From an uncultured Carnobacterium sp. (GTDB taxonomy: Bacteria > Bacillota > Bacilli > Lactobacillales > Aerococcaceae), in NCBI GenBank assembly GCA_937923125.1, contig CALALK010000301.1:1-6991 (forward strand): a stretch of 6,991 bases of DNA. Direction: 5' to 3'. Positions 1 to 6,803 of this stretch are shown in pieces. Position numbers and translations under genes: made by a program. The stretch's first letter is position 1; the number at the start of each line of letters is the position of its first letter. Below the pieces are notes generated by a model, which saw only the letters and a list, made by a program, of their open reading frames with translations, had not been told where the DNA came from and did not search any database.

Positions 1-22
1 GTGATACCGTATACGGTATCAC
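1..22 (-). terminator. Perfect palindrome after lplA, probable operon terminator
   Basis: Bases 1-22 are a perfect inverted repeat (half-site GTGATACCGTA), able to form a stem of about 9 bp with a TATA loop. It lies 8 nt past the stop codon of the last operon gene, the usual place for an intrinsic terminator. A U-run on the minus strand would fall outside the window, so it cannot be confirmed. On the plus strand the stem is followed by a T-rich stretch (22-32), so it could also, or instead, stop a convergent plus-strand transcript from the left. An operator for a dimeric repressor is a weaker alternative, since it sits at the end of the operon and not at the promoter. Confidence 0.5.
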
Positions 23-30
23 TCTATTTT

Positions 31-1053
31 TTATTCTCCTAAAACGAGTCCCGCAAATTCTTCAGCAGTAACTGCTCCAAAGTAGTTGCTTAAATCGATG
101 GTGCTTAAGACGTCCACTAAATCTTCTTTCACCATACGAATGCCTTTTAGTTTTTCTTCGACTTCTTGTACATTTCCTTTTGCAAAGAAATCTCCATAAA
201 TACGGCAGTTTGAAATTCTACCTTGTTCCACTTCTAAGTAGCATTGAATCGTTCCGCATGCAAAACGTCCATCACGGTAATCACTATATTGTGGAGATTG
301 GCCATAATTCCATTCCCAGTTTTTATATTTAGAAGCTGTGAGTTCGTCGATGGCTTTCCAATCTTCTTCCGTTAACACGTAACGTTTTGCTTCATCAATC
401 GAGTTAATTCCCAAAATCTTACAAGTGATTAAGTTTTTAAACGCATCTACAGTCACGTTTTGATACTCTGGAGCAAGATATGGACGAATACTTCCGACAC
501 GTGCACGAACCGATTGGATTCCTTTAGATTGCAATTTCTTCTTGTTAGGATTCAAGACTTTTTCCATCGCATCATAGTCCACATCTAATAAGAGCGAGAA
601 ACCACCGTATACACGACCGTTGCTAATCGTCATCGCAGCTCCGGATACTTTTTTCCCTTCAATGGTTAAGTCGTTACGCCCTGTTTGTTCTACAGCTGTT
701 GCGCCGAGTTCATGTAAAGCTTTGATAGCTGGTTCATATGTTCTCTTGAAGTCGCCGAAGATTCCATTGTCTTGGATTAAGTAGCACACATTCACGGCAC
801 CAGAGTCCACATACACGGCCCCACCACCTGTGTCACGACGAACAACAAGAATATTGTTTTCTTTTAAATACTCTTCGTTTACTTCGGCGATTGTATTTTG
901 GAATTTCCCAATTTCAACTTTAGGATCACAGTAATACGGGAATAAGATGTCATCATCCAAGAAGACATTACTTTGCACATATACTTGCATCGCAAGCGCT
1001 ACTGCTCCATCTTTTACATATTTTCCATCACGGATTGGTTCGATTAAATACAT
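31..1053 (-). CDS. lplA2: Lipoate-protein ligase, LplA2-type, operon-linked to GcvH-L
   Basis: This 340-residue protein is a cytoplasmic ligase that should activate lipoate with ATP and transfer lipoyl-AMP to a carrier lysine. The signature RRDTGGGAVY lies at residues 72-81, and the catalytic lysine is K135 in GKKVSG. The lipoate-ligase C-terminal accessory domain is present from about residue 255 (CGTIQCYLEVEQGRI region), so this is a full-length ligase and not an LplJ/LipM-like short form. The start ATG has AAAGGAG at 1068-1062 with 8 nt spacing, and only 3 nt separate it from the sirtuin stop codon. In the described staphylococcal and streptococcal systems this paralogue lipoylates GcvH-L specifically; the same partner is inferred here from the operon. 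It is the last gene before the palindrome at 1-22. Confidence 0.93.
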   Translation of the reverse strand: MYLIEPIRDGKYVKDGAVALAMQVYVQSNVFLDDDILFPYYCDPKVEIGKFQNTIAEVNEEYLKENNILVVRRDTGGGAVYVDSGAVNVCYLIQDNGIFGDFKRTYEPAIKALHELGATAVEQTGRNDLTIEGKKVSGAAMTISNGRVYGGFSLLLDVDYDAMEKVLNPNKKKLQSKGIQSVRARVGSIRPYLAPEYQNVTVDAFKNLITCKILGINSIDEAKRYVLTEEDWKAIDELTASKYKNWEWNYGQSPQYSDYRDGRFACGTIQCYLEVEQGRISNCRIYGDFFAKGNVQEVEEKLKGIRMVKEDLVDVLSTIDLSNYFGAVTAEEFAGLVLGE

Positions 1054-1056
1054 CGT

Positions 1057-1938
1057 TTATTCTCCTTTAATCTCTTGATACGTCCCATGAATTAATGGGG
1101 CAATATTTTCTGATAATTGTACGGTTTGCCCTCTTAGCGCCAGTGGTATGCGGTAATGCTTATGATTCATACTTACAAATAGCGCATTTGGATTAGCTTG
1201 TACGCATTTTTGGAAAGGTGTTTTGATAAATTGTGGAGTTGTGAAGCCCACTCCGATTTCCAAAAAGAGAACCTTATCGTTTTTATGTTCTTCTAAAAAT
1301 GCATCATAGCGTTCCTTTTGTGCAAAGAAATCTGCTGACTCCACCATTCCTTTTTCAGCGTTACGCTTATTAATTTCAAGCGGCGCTCCGCATTCTGGGC
1401 AGAACGGAATCAGTTCATAAGGAACCTTCATGTCTTTTTGTTCGGCAATCATCTTACGAACTAATGCATCATCTTGATACGTTTTTGGATGACAGTGCTG
1501 GCTGCATTGGAAAAGCCCATACTCCCCTTGAATATGATAAACCTTCTCTTTGTCATATCCAGCCACCCAAAACGCATTATCCGCATTCGTTGTAATAATG
1601 TGGTATGGCTTTGTCTTGAGCATTTCTAATAATTCCACATACGATTGTCCCACAGGTTGATCCAGGTAATTGAGCGCGATAAATCGACTTTGAAATGCCC
1701 AATACTCTTCCCAACTTGGAAAGTGAAACAAACTCGCCTGTAACATGTCTAAAAATTGATACTTCTCGATAAAATCAGGAAAAGCGTCTTCGAATCGACT
1801 TCCAATGTAGGTGAATCCATCTGCTGCCGACATCCCAGCACCGATACCAACTACGATAGCATCAGCTTCCTGGAATAACTCCGCCAGTAGACTAGCTTCA
1901 GTTGTTCTTTCTTTTTGTAATGCATTCCATTTCGTCAT
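1057..1938 (-). CDS. sirTM: Class M sirtuin (SirTM), protein ADP-ribosyltransferase
   Basis: This 293-residue Sir2-fold protein is expected to transfer ADP-ribose from NAD+ to lipoylated GcvH-L, not to deacetylate. The NAD-binding GAGMSAADG is at 33-41. The usual TQNxD motif reads TTNAD (116-120), keeping N118 and D120. The usual catalytic histidine of the HG motif is Gln137 (HIQGEYG). This is the hallmark of class M sirtuins, which lack useful deacylase activity. Zinc ligands are probably C145, C149, C180 and C183. The start at 1938 is chosen because AGGAG (1952-1948) precedes it by 9 nt and it follows the macrodomain stop by one base. The reading frame is open to an ATG at 2007, but that has no ribosome site and would overlap the macrodomain gene. 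In the known system its activity depends on prior lipoylation of the carrier. Confidence 0.93.
   Translation of the reverse strand: MTKWNALQKERTTEASLLAELFQEADAIVVGIGAGMSAADGFTYIGSRFEDAFPDFIEKYQFLDMLQASLFHFPSWEEYWAFQSRFIALNYLDQPVGQSYVELLEMLKTKPYHIITTNADNAFWVAGYDKEKVYHIQGEYGLFQCSQHCHPKTYQDDALVRKMIAEQKDMKVPYELIPFCPECGAPLEINKRNAEKGMVESADFFAQKERYDAFLEEHKNDKVLFLEIGVGFTTPQFIKTPFQKCVQANPNALFVSMNHKHYRIPLALRGQTVQLSENIAPLIHGTYQEIKGE
1062..1068 (-). promoter_or_regulatory. Ribosome binding site of the lipoate ligase gene
   Basis: AAAGGAG on the minus strand is placed 8 nt before the ATG at 1053 and is encoded within the final Lys-Gly-Glu codons of the sirtuin gene. Confidence 0.82.
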
Positions 1939-1939
1939 T

Positions 1940-2734
1940 CTACTGTTCTCCTGATAATAATTTCTGATAAATTGATTGATCTTCCTTGGTATACGTTGAA
2001 AAGACAACGGTCATTGTTGAAGACGTGTCCTTCAACCACTTGTTTACGGTATCTACAGCAATACGAGCAGCAGGTTCTTTTGGAAAACCAAACTCGCCTG
2101 TAGAAATCCCACAAAAAGCAATTGAGGTAAGACCAGCTTCTTCGGCTGTCTGTAGACAACTCTTGTAACAACCAGCAAGTAACTGTTCACGTAGCGGCGT
2201 TACTTTTTGCCCTGGAGGCAAGAAGGGCCCAACCGTATGAACAATGTACTTTGATGGCAAATTAAACGCTGGCGTGATTTTTGCTTTTCCAACAGGTTCC
2301 TTCTTCCCTTGTTCCTCCATTAACTGGTGGCAAAAGGAGCGAAGTTCAATTCCTGAAAAAGTATGAATTGCATTATCAATACAGCGGTGGTTTGGAATAA
2401 GACATCCAAGCATCTCACTATTCGCCGCATTCACAATCGCATCGACTTTCAGTTCACATAAATCACCATAATAGAGTTTGATTTGGTCGTTTGCTGTTGG
2501 AACACAATCTGCCAAAGTCTGTACTCTTGGTGAATGGTACTCTTTTAAATATTCATTCTCCAAAGCGATATATTCTGCAGGAGCCTCTTTTGGCTGTCTT
2601 ACATTCACAAGACCTCTCCAATGGGCCTTCAACTCTTCTGGAGTTTTCCCTTCAACTTCAATGCTTTCTCCTGACTCCTGCGCCAAGAGCTCAATCAATT
2701 TCTTGAGCAACTGCTCTTCTTTATGATTATTCAT
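1940..2734 (-). CDS. Zinc-containing macrodomain ADP-ribosyl hydrolase
   Basis: This 264-residue protein has an N-terminal helical extension (about 1-80) followed by a macrodomain. The start of the fold, [16 protein letters not shown], is at 90-105, and the phosphate/ribose-binding loop [10 protein letters not shown] is at 209-218. Between them, [15 protein letters not shown] at 110-124 supplies C111, H116 and C118, matching the Cys/His/Cys zinc site of the Zn-Macro class. In the characterised operons this protein removes mono-ADP-ribose from GcvH-L and so reverses SirTM. The gene overlaps the GcvH-L stop by 8 nt and lacks a well-spaced Shine-Dalgarno site, so translation probably depends on reinitiation after GcvH-L. 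Its own last codons carry the AGGAG that serves the sirtuin gene. The family call is firm; target specificity is inferred from context. Confidence 0.92.
   Translation of the reverse strand: MNNHKEEQLLKKLIELLAQESGESIEVEGKTPEELKAHWRGLVNVRQPKEAPAEYIALENEYLKEYHSPRVQTLADCVPTANDQIKLYYGDLCELKVDAIVNAANSEMLGCLIPNHRCIDNAIHTFSGIELRSFCHQLMEEQGKKEPVGKAKITPAFNLPSKYIVHTVGPFLPPGQKVTPLREQLLAGCYKSCLQTAEEAGLTSIAFCGISTGEFGFPKEPAARIAVDTVNKWLKDTSSTMTVVFSTYTKEDQSIYQKLLSGEQ
1948..1952 (-). promoter_or_regulatory. Ribosome binding site that decides the sirtuin start
   Basis: AGGAG lies 9 nt before the ATG at 1938, within the last codons of the macrodomain gene. The upstream in-frame ATG at 2007 has no such site, so the shorter 293-residue sirtuin is preferred. 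Confidence 0.82.
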
Positions 2735-3059
2735 CTTCTAATGCCAAGAATGCTGCTTCATCAACATCCGTTAATGTCACTAACCAGTGTTCTTCTGGTT
2801 TCTCAGAGTTTAATAATTTAGGTTCTTCTGTTGCCGCTAAGTTTCTAGCTACGACTTTTCCTGCAAGTGGTGTCACAATCGACATCACTGTTTTACTTGC
2901 TTCTAAACTTAAGATTTCGTCTTCAGCTTCTAATTGGTCGTCCATGTTAAATTGAACGAATCCAATGGTACCGACATCATCTTGTAGTTCTGGAGTCATA
3001 CGAATCATGTAGTTTTCTCCTTCTTTATCAATCCATAAAAAGTTAGCAAATTTTCTCAT
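2727..3059 (-). CDS. gcvH-L: GcvH-like lipoyl carrier protein (GcvH-L)
   Basis: This 110-residue lipoyl-domain protein resembles glycine cleavage H protein but has no gcvP or gcvT genes beside it. The lipoyl-lysine hairpin reads [16 protein letters not shown], with the modified lysine predicted at K56. D27, in the loop after TPELQD, matches the position I recall as the ADP-ribose acceptor in S. aureus GcvH-L; E24 and D28 are nearby alternatives. The protein is acidic, especially at its end. The ATG at 3059 is chosen because AAAGGAG (3075-3069) lies 9 nt upstream and it follows the LLM stop by one base; the frame extends to a TTG at 3089 inside the LLM gene, with no ribosome site. It is the substrate hub of the operon: target of the ligase, the sirtuin and the macrodomain protein, all encoded just downstream. 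Confidence 0.93.
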   Translation of the reverse strand: MRKFANFLWIDKEGENYMIRMTPELQDDVGTIGFVQFNMDDQLEAEDEILSLEASKTVMSIVTPLAGKVVARNLAATEEPKLLNSEKPEEHWLVTLTDVDEAAFLALEDE

Positions 3060-3060
3060 T

Positions 3061-4053
3061 TTATTGTTCTCCTTTATATAATTCAGCAAGTAATTCTACT
3101 GAACGTTTTCTTTTTTCAATGGAACCGACGAGTGGGATAAATAAAAGTTCGTCAGGATTAGAGACTGCTCTTAGCGTCTCCATTTGTTCAAAAACTTCAC
3201 GTGGGTTTCCCACGATGAGTCGACTGCGGTTGCTTTCAATCTTCTCTTGGTCACGCTGTGTTAACGGATATTCTTCCACATCTTTTTGTGTTGGGAAAGT
3301 ATGAAATTCTGAAAAATCCTGTTTTCCAAGCATCCATAAATCTAATGGTTTTGCCATCTCTTCGGCTTCTTCACTCGTATCTGCAATAACTACAAATACT
3401 GCTAGTACAAAGTTACTTGGCTTGCTATGAGGTCCTTGTTTAAAGGTGCTGCGATATTTCTCAGAAAGACTTTTCGCCAACTCCACAGGATCTTGAGGAA
3501 TATACGGAAATACACCATATACAAAACTCAATCCAAGAGTTGCCGCTGACTCAATCGACTGACCGCCCATTCCAAGAAGAAACTGTTCAGGAACAGTCGT
3601 TGTTTCTGGAACGACCACGCCTTTATGACGTGCTTCATTCAAATAGTTCTGCAATTTTTCTAACCACAGCGCGTATTGCTCTTTCGAATAAAGCGACTGC
3701 AAATGACGACCTACAAGAGGTGTTCCTGGGGAATTGCCAAGCCCAATATCCACACGCCCTGGGAATAATCCTTCTAGGGTTGACATGATTTCGGCCACCT
3801 TATACGGCGAATAATGAAGACCCATGATACCACCAGAACCAATATGGATGTTCTTCGTATGGCTAGCAAGATAAGGAATCATCACTTCTGGAGCACTAAT
3901 CGATAGTGCCGGCACATTATGATGTTCACTCACCCAGAAACGATGGAATCCCAGTTCGTCTGCTAATTGCGCTAACTCCAGCGTTTCACGAATAGCCTCT
4001 GCACTCGTCTTCCCTTCATCTACGAGACCATAATCTAACAGACTAATTTTCAT
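3061..4053 (-). CDS. Luciferase-like monooxygenase (LLM class, MsnO8-like)
   Basis: This 330-residue protein has the bacterial luciferase-like TIM-barrel fold, which uses reduced flavin (FMNH2 or F420). Visible family marks are [16 protein letters not shown] at about 30-45, [18 protein letters not shown] at about 72-89 and [15 protein letters not shown] near 98-112. The length is normal for single-subunit LLM enzymes such as the MsnO8 group. The natural substrate of this group is unknown. The start codon overlaps the OYE stop by 11 nt and has GAGGGG (4069-4064) 10 nt upstream. Its final codons contain the AAAGGAG of the GcvH-L gene, so the two are tightly linked. LLM proteins occur in extended SirTM operons with an OYE-like partner; a role in lipoyl redox or oxidative stress is inferred, not shown. 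With the adjacent OYE it may form a flavin reductase/monooxygenase pair. Confidence 0.88.
   Translation of the reverse strand: MKISLLDYGLVDEGKTSAEAIRETLELAQLADELGFHRFWVSEHHNVPALSISAPEVMIPYLASHTKNIHIGSGGIMGLHYSPYKVAEIMSTLEGLFPGRVDIGLGNSPGTPLVGRHLQSLYSKEQYALWLEKLQNYLNEARHKGVVVPETTTVPEQFLLGMGGQSIESAATLGLSFVYGVFPYIPQDPVELAKSLSEKYRSTFKQGPHSKPSNFVLAVFVVIADTSEEAEEMAKPLDLWMLGKQDFSEFHTFPTQKDVEEYPLTQRDQEKIESNRSRLIVGNPREVFEQMETLRAVSNPDELLFIPLVGSIEKRKRSVELLAELYKGEQ
3069..3075 (-). promoter_or_regulatory. Strong ribosome binding site of gcvH-L inside the LLM gene
   Basis: AAAGGAG on the minus strand lies 9 nt before the ATG at 3059 and fixes that start over the upstream in-frame TTG at 3089. It also encodes the Lys-Gly-Glu near the LLM C-terminus. 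Confidence 0.85.
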
Positions 4054-5251
4054 CCGTCTCTATCCCCTCATAGTTTACTTCGAGCCCTCTGAAGAAATCT
4101 CTGGCTTCTTTTTCAAGTGACTCTCCAAAGTCCATTAAAGGTACGATATCTTTGAAAGCCGCCTTTGGAATCGCTAATGCTTCAAGCGCTTCTGGTTTAA
4201 TCGTTAATTGAATCTCTGATTCGTTGCCTTCTTGAATCTTCACGGCAAATTCTGGATCCGTGATAAATGGTGTTGAAAGACCCACTAAATCTGCATTTTC
4301 TAATGCTTCGAGGGCTTTTTCTTTAGAATTAATGCCACCTGAAGCAATCACTGCGACACGTCCTCTCAAGCGGTCATAGACCACCTTATTAACGAGTTCA
4401 CCTTGATGTGGTCCTTTGGCACGAACTTTATTTCTAAAGACATCATGTCCCCAGCTTGCAATGGCTAAGTAGTCAATGTTTACTTTTTTAAGCGCTTCTT
4501 CGAAAAACTCGAGGAACTCATCAACAGTGTATCCAATTTGGTTGCCACGTGTTTCCTCAGGAGTCGCACGGAATCCTAAAATAAAATCATCAGAGGCATA
4601 TTCATCAATCACTTCTTGAACCGCCGTTAACACTTCCATCCCGATTCTCGAACGGTCTTCTAATGTCTTACAGCCATATTCATCTGTACGTTCATTTGAG
4701 AACGTTGAGAAGAAGGTTTGGATAAGTAATCGCTGTGCCGATGAAATTTCTAGCCCGTCGAATCCAGACTGGATGGCGATTTGTGCAGCACGGCGATAAT
4801 CTTCGATAATGCCATGAATTTCTTCTACGGTTAATTCTTTCACTTTATGTGGGAACGGCGATTGCAATGTCATCGCACTTGGACCATACACATAGCGGTC
4901 ACGGTTTAAGGCATGACTTGCAAAACGTCCGGCATGCGTTAATTGTAAGATAGCTTTTGCGCCACCTGATTTCATCGCTTTGGCTAATTTCGTTAAGCCT
5001 TCGATATCGTCGAGGGAAGTCGCGCTAAATCCATACTCGAATAGCTGTCCGTGCTTGTTCACGTAAGCCGCCCCTGTAATTTGAAGGGCCGCAGCATGCG
5101 CACGACGCTCGGCGTATTTTAAATCATCTTCTGTAATATGACCTTCTTTCGTTGAAGAGTTCGTCACCATTGGAGAAAGCACAAATCGATTGTCCAATGT
5201 GACTCCTTTTTTTAATTCAAAAGGCTTAAATAAAGCTTCTGTTTCTAACAC
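4043..5251 (-). CDS. OYE-like NADH-dependent flavin oxidoreductase
   Basis: This 402-residue protein belongs to the old yellow enzyme family, an FMN-binding TIM barrel. The N-terminal LFKPFELKKGVTLDNRFVLSPM (about 7-28), ILQLTHAGR at 101-109, the FSNERTDEYG segment at 184-193 and the FMN-phosphate region VAVIASGGI near residues 310-318 are all typical. The residues that normally bind the substrate carbonyl are changed: the usual HxxH/N becomes S170 and Q173 (ISSAQRLLIQTFFS), and the following LIHQF histidine is Q178. It may therefore act on an unusual substrate or mainly reduce flavin. The chosen start is a GTG at 5251, 14 nt after the amidase stop, with AAAGAAGTGA at 5265-5256. The frame is open to an ATG at 5308, but that overlaps the amidase gene by 43 nt and has no ribosome site. 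Confidence 0.88.
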   Translation of the reverse strand: MLETEALFKPFELKKGVTLDNRFVLSPMVTNSSTKEGHITEDDLKYAERRAHAAALQITGAAYVNKHGQLFEYGFSATSLDDIEGLTKLAKAMKSGGAKAILQLTHAGRFASHALNRDRYVYGPSAMTLQSPFPHKVKELTVEEIHGIIEDYRRAAQIAIQSGFDGLEISSAQRLLIQTFFSTFSNERTDEYGCKTLEDRSRIGMEVLTAVQEVIDEYASDDFILGFRATPEETRGNQIGYTVDEFLEFFEEALKKVNIDYLAIASWGHDVFRNKVRAKGPHQGELVNKVVYDRLRGRVAVIASGGINSKEKALEALENADLVGLSTPFITDPEFAVKIQEGNESEIQLTIKPEALEALAIPKAAFKDIVPLMDFGESLEKEARDFFRGLEVNYEGIETDEN

Positions 5252-5265
5252 ACTTTCACTTCTTT

Positions 5266-6717
5266 CTACTGTTTTGTTACTTGTAATAATTGTTCCTGCT
5301 CGAACCATTCTGCAATTTGTAGGTGCAAGTCTTCTCTTCCTTTGGCTGCAGCGAGTTGTACTCCAATCGGAAGTCCGTCTTTTGTATGGTGAACTGGCAG
5401 GCTAATGGCCGGTTGACCAGTAATATTAAATCGCTGCGTAAACGGCGTATCGGCTACGCTCTCCTCGAACATTTCCCAGAGTAATTGTTGTTTCTGGTCT
5501 TTTGTAAAGTCATCAATACGACTGAGTTTGGATTGTAAATCCGCAGATAATTCATACGGAACAAGACTTGGTGCGGCCTGTGCAACCGTTGGCAATAATA
5601 GCACATCATACTGCTTGTGTAACTGCCCCATTTGCTCGGCATAACCATCCCAACTTGAAGCCACTTTAGAGTATTCCATTCCTGAAATGTCCAGGCCACT
5701 ACGATAAATCGCCCATGTCATTAGTTCCATATCGTCACGAGTTACTGGACTCTGTAGTTGGCGTTCAATATTTTGGAACATCAACGCTGTCTCCACTGCA
5801 CTAATAATATAAAATCCTTTTTGCAGCGCGACACCGTCGACCGGATCCTTTTGTAAAAGCGTTACAGAGTGCCCATGATTTTCAAAGAAATTCGCAATCT
5901 TCATCACGGCATCTACCGAATCCTTAGAGACCTCTTCTCCCACTGGTGACTGTAACAACACCGCCACTCTTAATGGTTTTATTTTTTCTGTTTTATAAAG
6001 CTGTTCGTAACTCAGTTTCGGTAATGGAAATGGACTTTCCATCTGGCACTCTTGCAGTTGGAATAATAGATTTCTTGTATCTTGGACGGTTTTTGTCAGC
6101 GCAAATTGAACGGTTGCACCATTCCATCCACGATAAGAACCTGGCCCGACAATCACACGACCTCTAGAAGGTTTCAGTCCAATCAATCCATTATGACTAG
6201 CCGGAATTCGAATCGATCCGCCACCATCACTAGCTGCTGCAATTGGTGAAATTCCGCTTGCTACAACAGCTGCCGCTCCACCACTTGAGCCTCCAGCATT
6301 CCGCTCAGGATTCACCGCATTTCGAACAGGACCATGGAGAGTGGCATCACTGACTGTCTTGAATCCAAATTCTGGCGTATTGGTACGACCCATAATGATG
6401 AAGCCGAGTTCTTCTAGACGTTTGACAAAGTTATCAGTCTGAGTGCTTTTTACATCCTTGAATAAGCGTGAGCCATATGTACAGACGCTCCCTTTTTGCT
6501 CCTGCCCTAAGTCTTTTAGAAAAATAGGAACTCCCGCAAAAGGTTGATTGGTCAGCTTAAAGTGTTTCGCCTTTTCGAGTGCTTCTTCATATTGCTCATA
6601 AACAATAGCATTCAGAGAAGGATTCAGTGACTGCGCGCGTTGAATCGTTTTTGTCACTAATTCTACAGGACTCACTTTTTTCAAGCGGACGGCTTGAGCC
6701 ATACTTGTTGCATCCAT
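5266..6717 (-). CDS. Amidase-signature family hydrolase, first gene of the operon
   Basis: This 483-residue cytoplasmic enzyme has the complete amidase-signature core. Catalytic Lys68 is in PIFLKDLG, the cis-Ser144 is in GGSSGG (142-147), and nucleophile Ser168 is in DGGGSIRIP. The 24-residue spacing between the serines equals that in fatty acid amide hydrolase. The flanking TNTPEFGF and DGGGSIRIPASHNG resemble 6-aminohexanoate-cyclic-dimer hydrolase (NylA)-like amidases more than GatA, and no gatB or gatC is near. There is no signal peptide. The substrate is unknown. Placement at the head of a lipoylation operon suggests a lipoyl-amide or other acyl-amide bond, since E. faecalis lipoamidase Lpa is of this superfamily though much longer. 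The ATG at 6717 is preferred; an in-frame GTG at 6720 is an equal-sense alternative with slightly better spacing from the AAAGGA. Confidence 0.9.
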   Translation of the reverse strand: MDATSMAQAVRLKKVSPVELVTKTIQRAQSLNPSLNAIVYEQYEEALEKAKHFKLTNQPFAGVPIFLKDLGQEQKGSVCTYGSRLFKDVKSTQTDNFVKRLEELGFIIMGRTNTPEFGFKTVSDATLHGPVRNAVNPERNAGGSSGGAAAVVASGISPIAAASDGGGSIRIPASHNGLIGLKPSRGRVIVGPGSYRGWNGATVQFALTKTVQDTRNLLFQLQECQMESPFPLPKLSYEQLYKTEKIKPLRVAVLLQSPVGEEVSKDSVDAVMKIANFFENHGHSVTLLQKDPVDGVALQKGFYIISAVETALMFQNIERQLQSPVTRDDMELMTWAIYRSGLDISGMEYSKVASSWDGYAEQMGQLHKQYDVLLLPTVAQAAPSLVPYELSADLQSKLSRIDDFTKDQKQQLLWEMFEESVADTPFTQRFNITGQPAISLPVHHTKDGLPIGVQLAAAKGREDLHLQIAEWFEQEQLLQVTKQ

Positions 6718-6727
6718 CACTTCATCA

Positions 6728-6738
6728 CTTTCCTTTCT
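6728..6738 (-). promoter_or_regulatory. Ribosome binding site of the amidase gene
   Basis: The minus strand reads GAAAGGAAAG here. The GGA core ends at 6731, 10 nt before the GTG at 6720 and 13 nt before the ATG at 6717, so it does not settle the choice between the two. An ATG at 6725 lies closer but meets a TGA after one codon in another frame. Confidence 0.6.
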
Positions 6739-6752
6739 CTAATCAATAGGTC

Positions 6753-6782
6753 ATTATACCCACTAAACACCCTCAATTACAA
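6753..6782 (-). promoter_or_regulatory. Sigma-A type promoter of the seven-gene operon
   Basis: On the minus strand a perfect TATAAT (6758-6753) lies 18 bp downstream of TTGTAA (6782-6777), which matches four of six bases of the -35 consensus. Transcription would begin near 6746, giving a short leader of roughly 25-30 nt before the amidase start. The promoter sits between the terminator of the upstream gene and the operon, so the operon should be an independent unit. I see no clear operator palindrome in the short region around it. Confidence 0.72.
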
Positions 6783-6803
6783 AAGTACGGCCTGTAAAAA
6801 CAC

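Noticed and set aside
1..22. Palindrome as a mobile-element end, CRISPR repeat or attachment site
   Set aside because: It occurs once, I found no second copy in the window, and there is no transposase, integrase or direct repeat; its position after the last gene fits a terminator.
1939..2007. Longer sirtuin starting at the ATG at 2007
   Set aside because: It would overlap the macrodomain gene by 68 nt without a ribosome site, whereas 1938 has AGGAG at 9 nt and gives residue numbers that fit the SirTM family.
2478..2726. Plus-strand open frames opposite the macrodomain and other genes
   Set aside because: They lie antisense within well-supported genes, have no recognisable domains, and lack convincing ribosome sites, so they are chance frames.
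5252..5308. Extra 19 N-terminal residues on the OYE protein from an ATG at 5308
   Set aside because: They overlap the amidase gene, have no ribosome site, and precede the point where the family homology (LFKPFELKKG) begins; the GTG at 5251 fits better.
5266..6720. The amidase as GatA, the glutaminyl-tRNA amidotransferase subunit
   Set aside because: No gatB or gatC is adjacent, the gene leads a lipoylation operon, and the sequence around DGGGSIRIPASHNG and TNTPEFGF looks closer to NylA-like amidases. GatA normally sits in a gatCAB operon.
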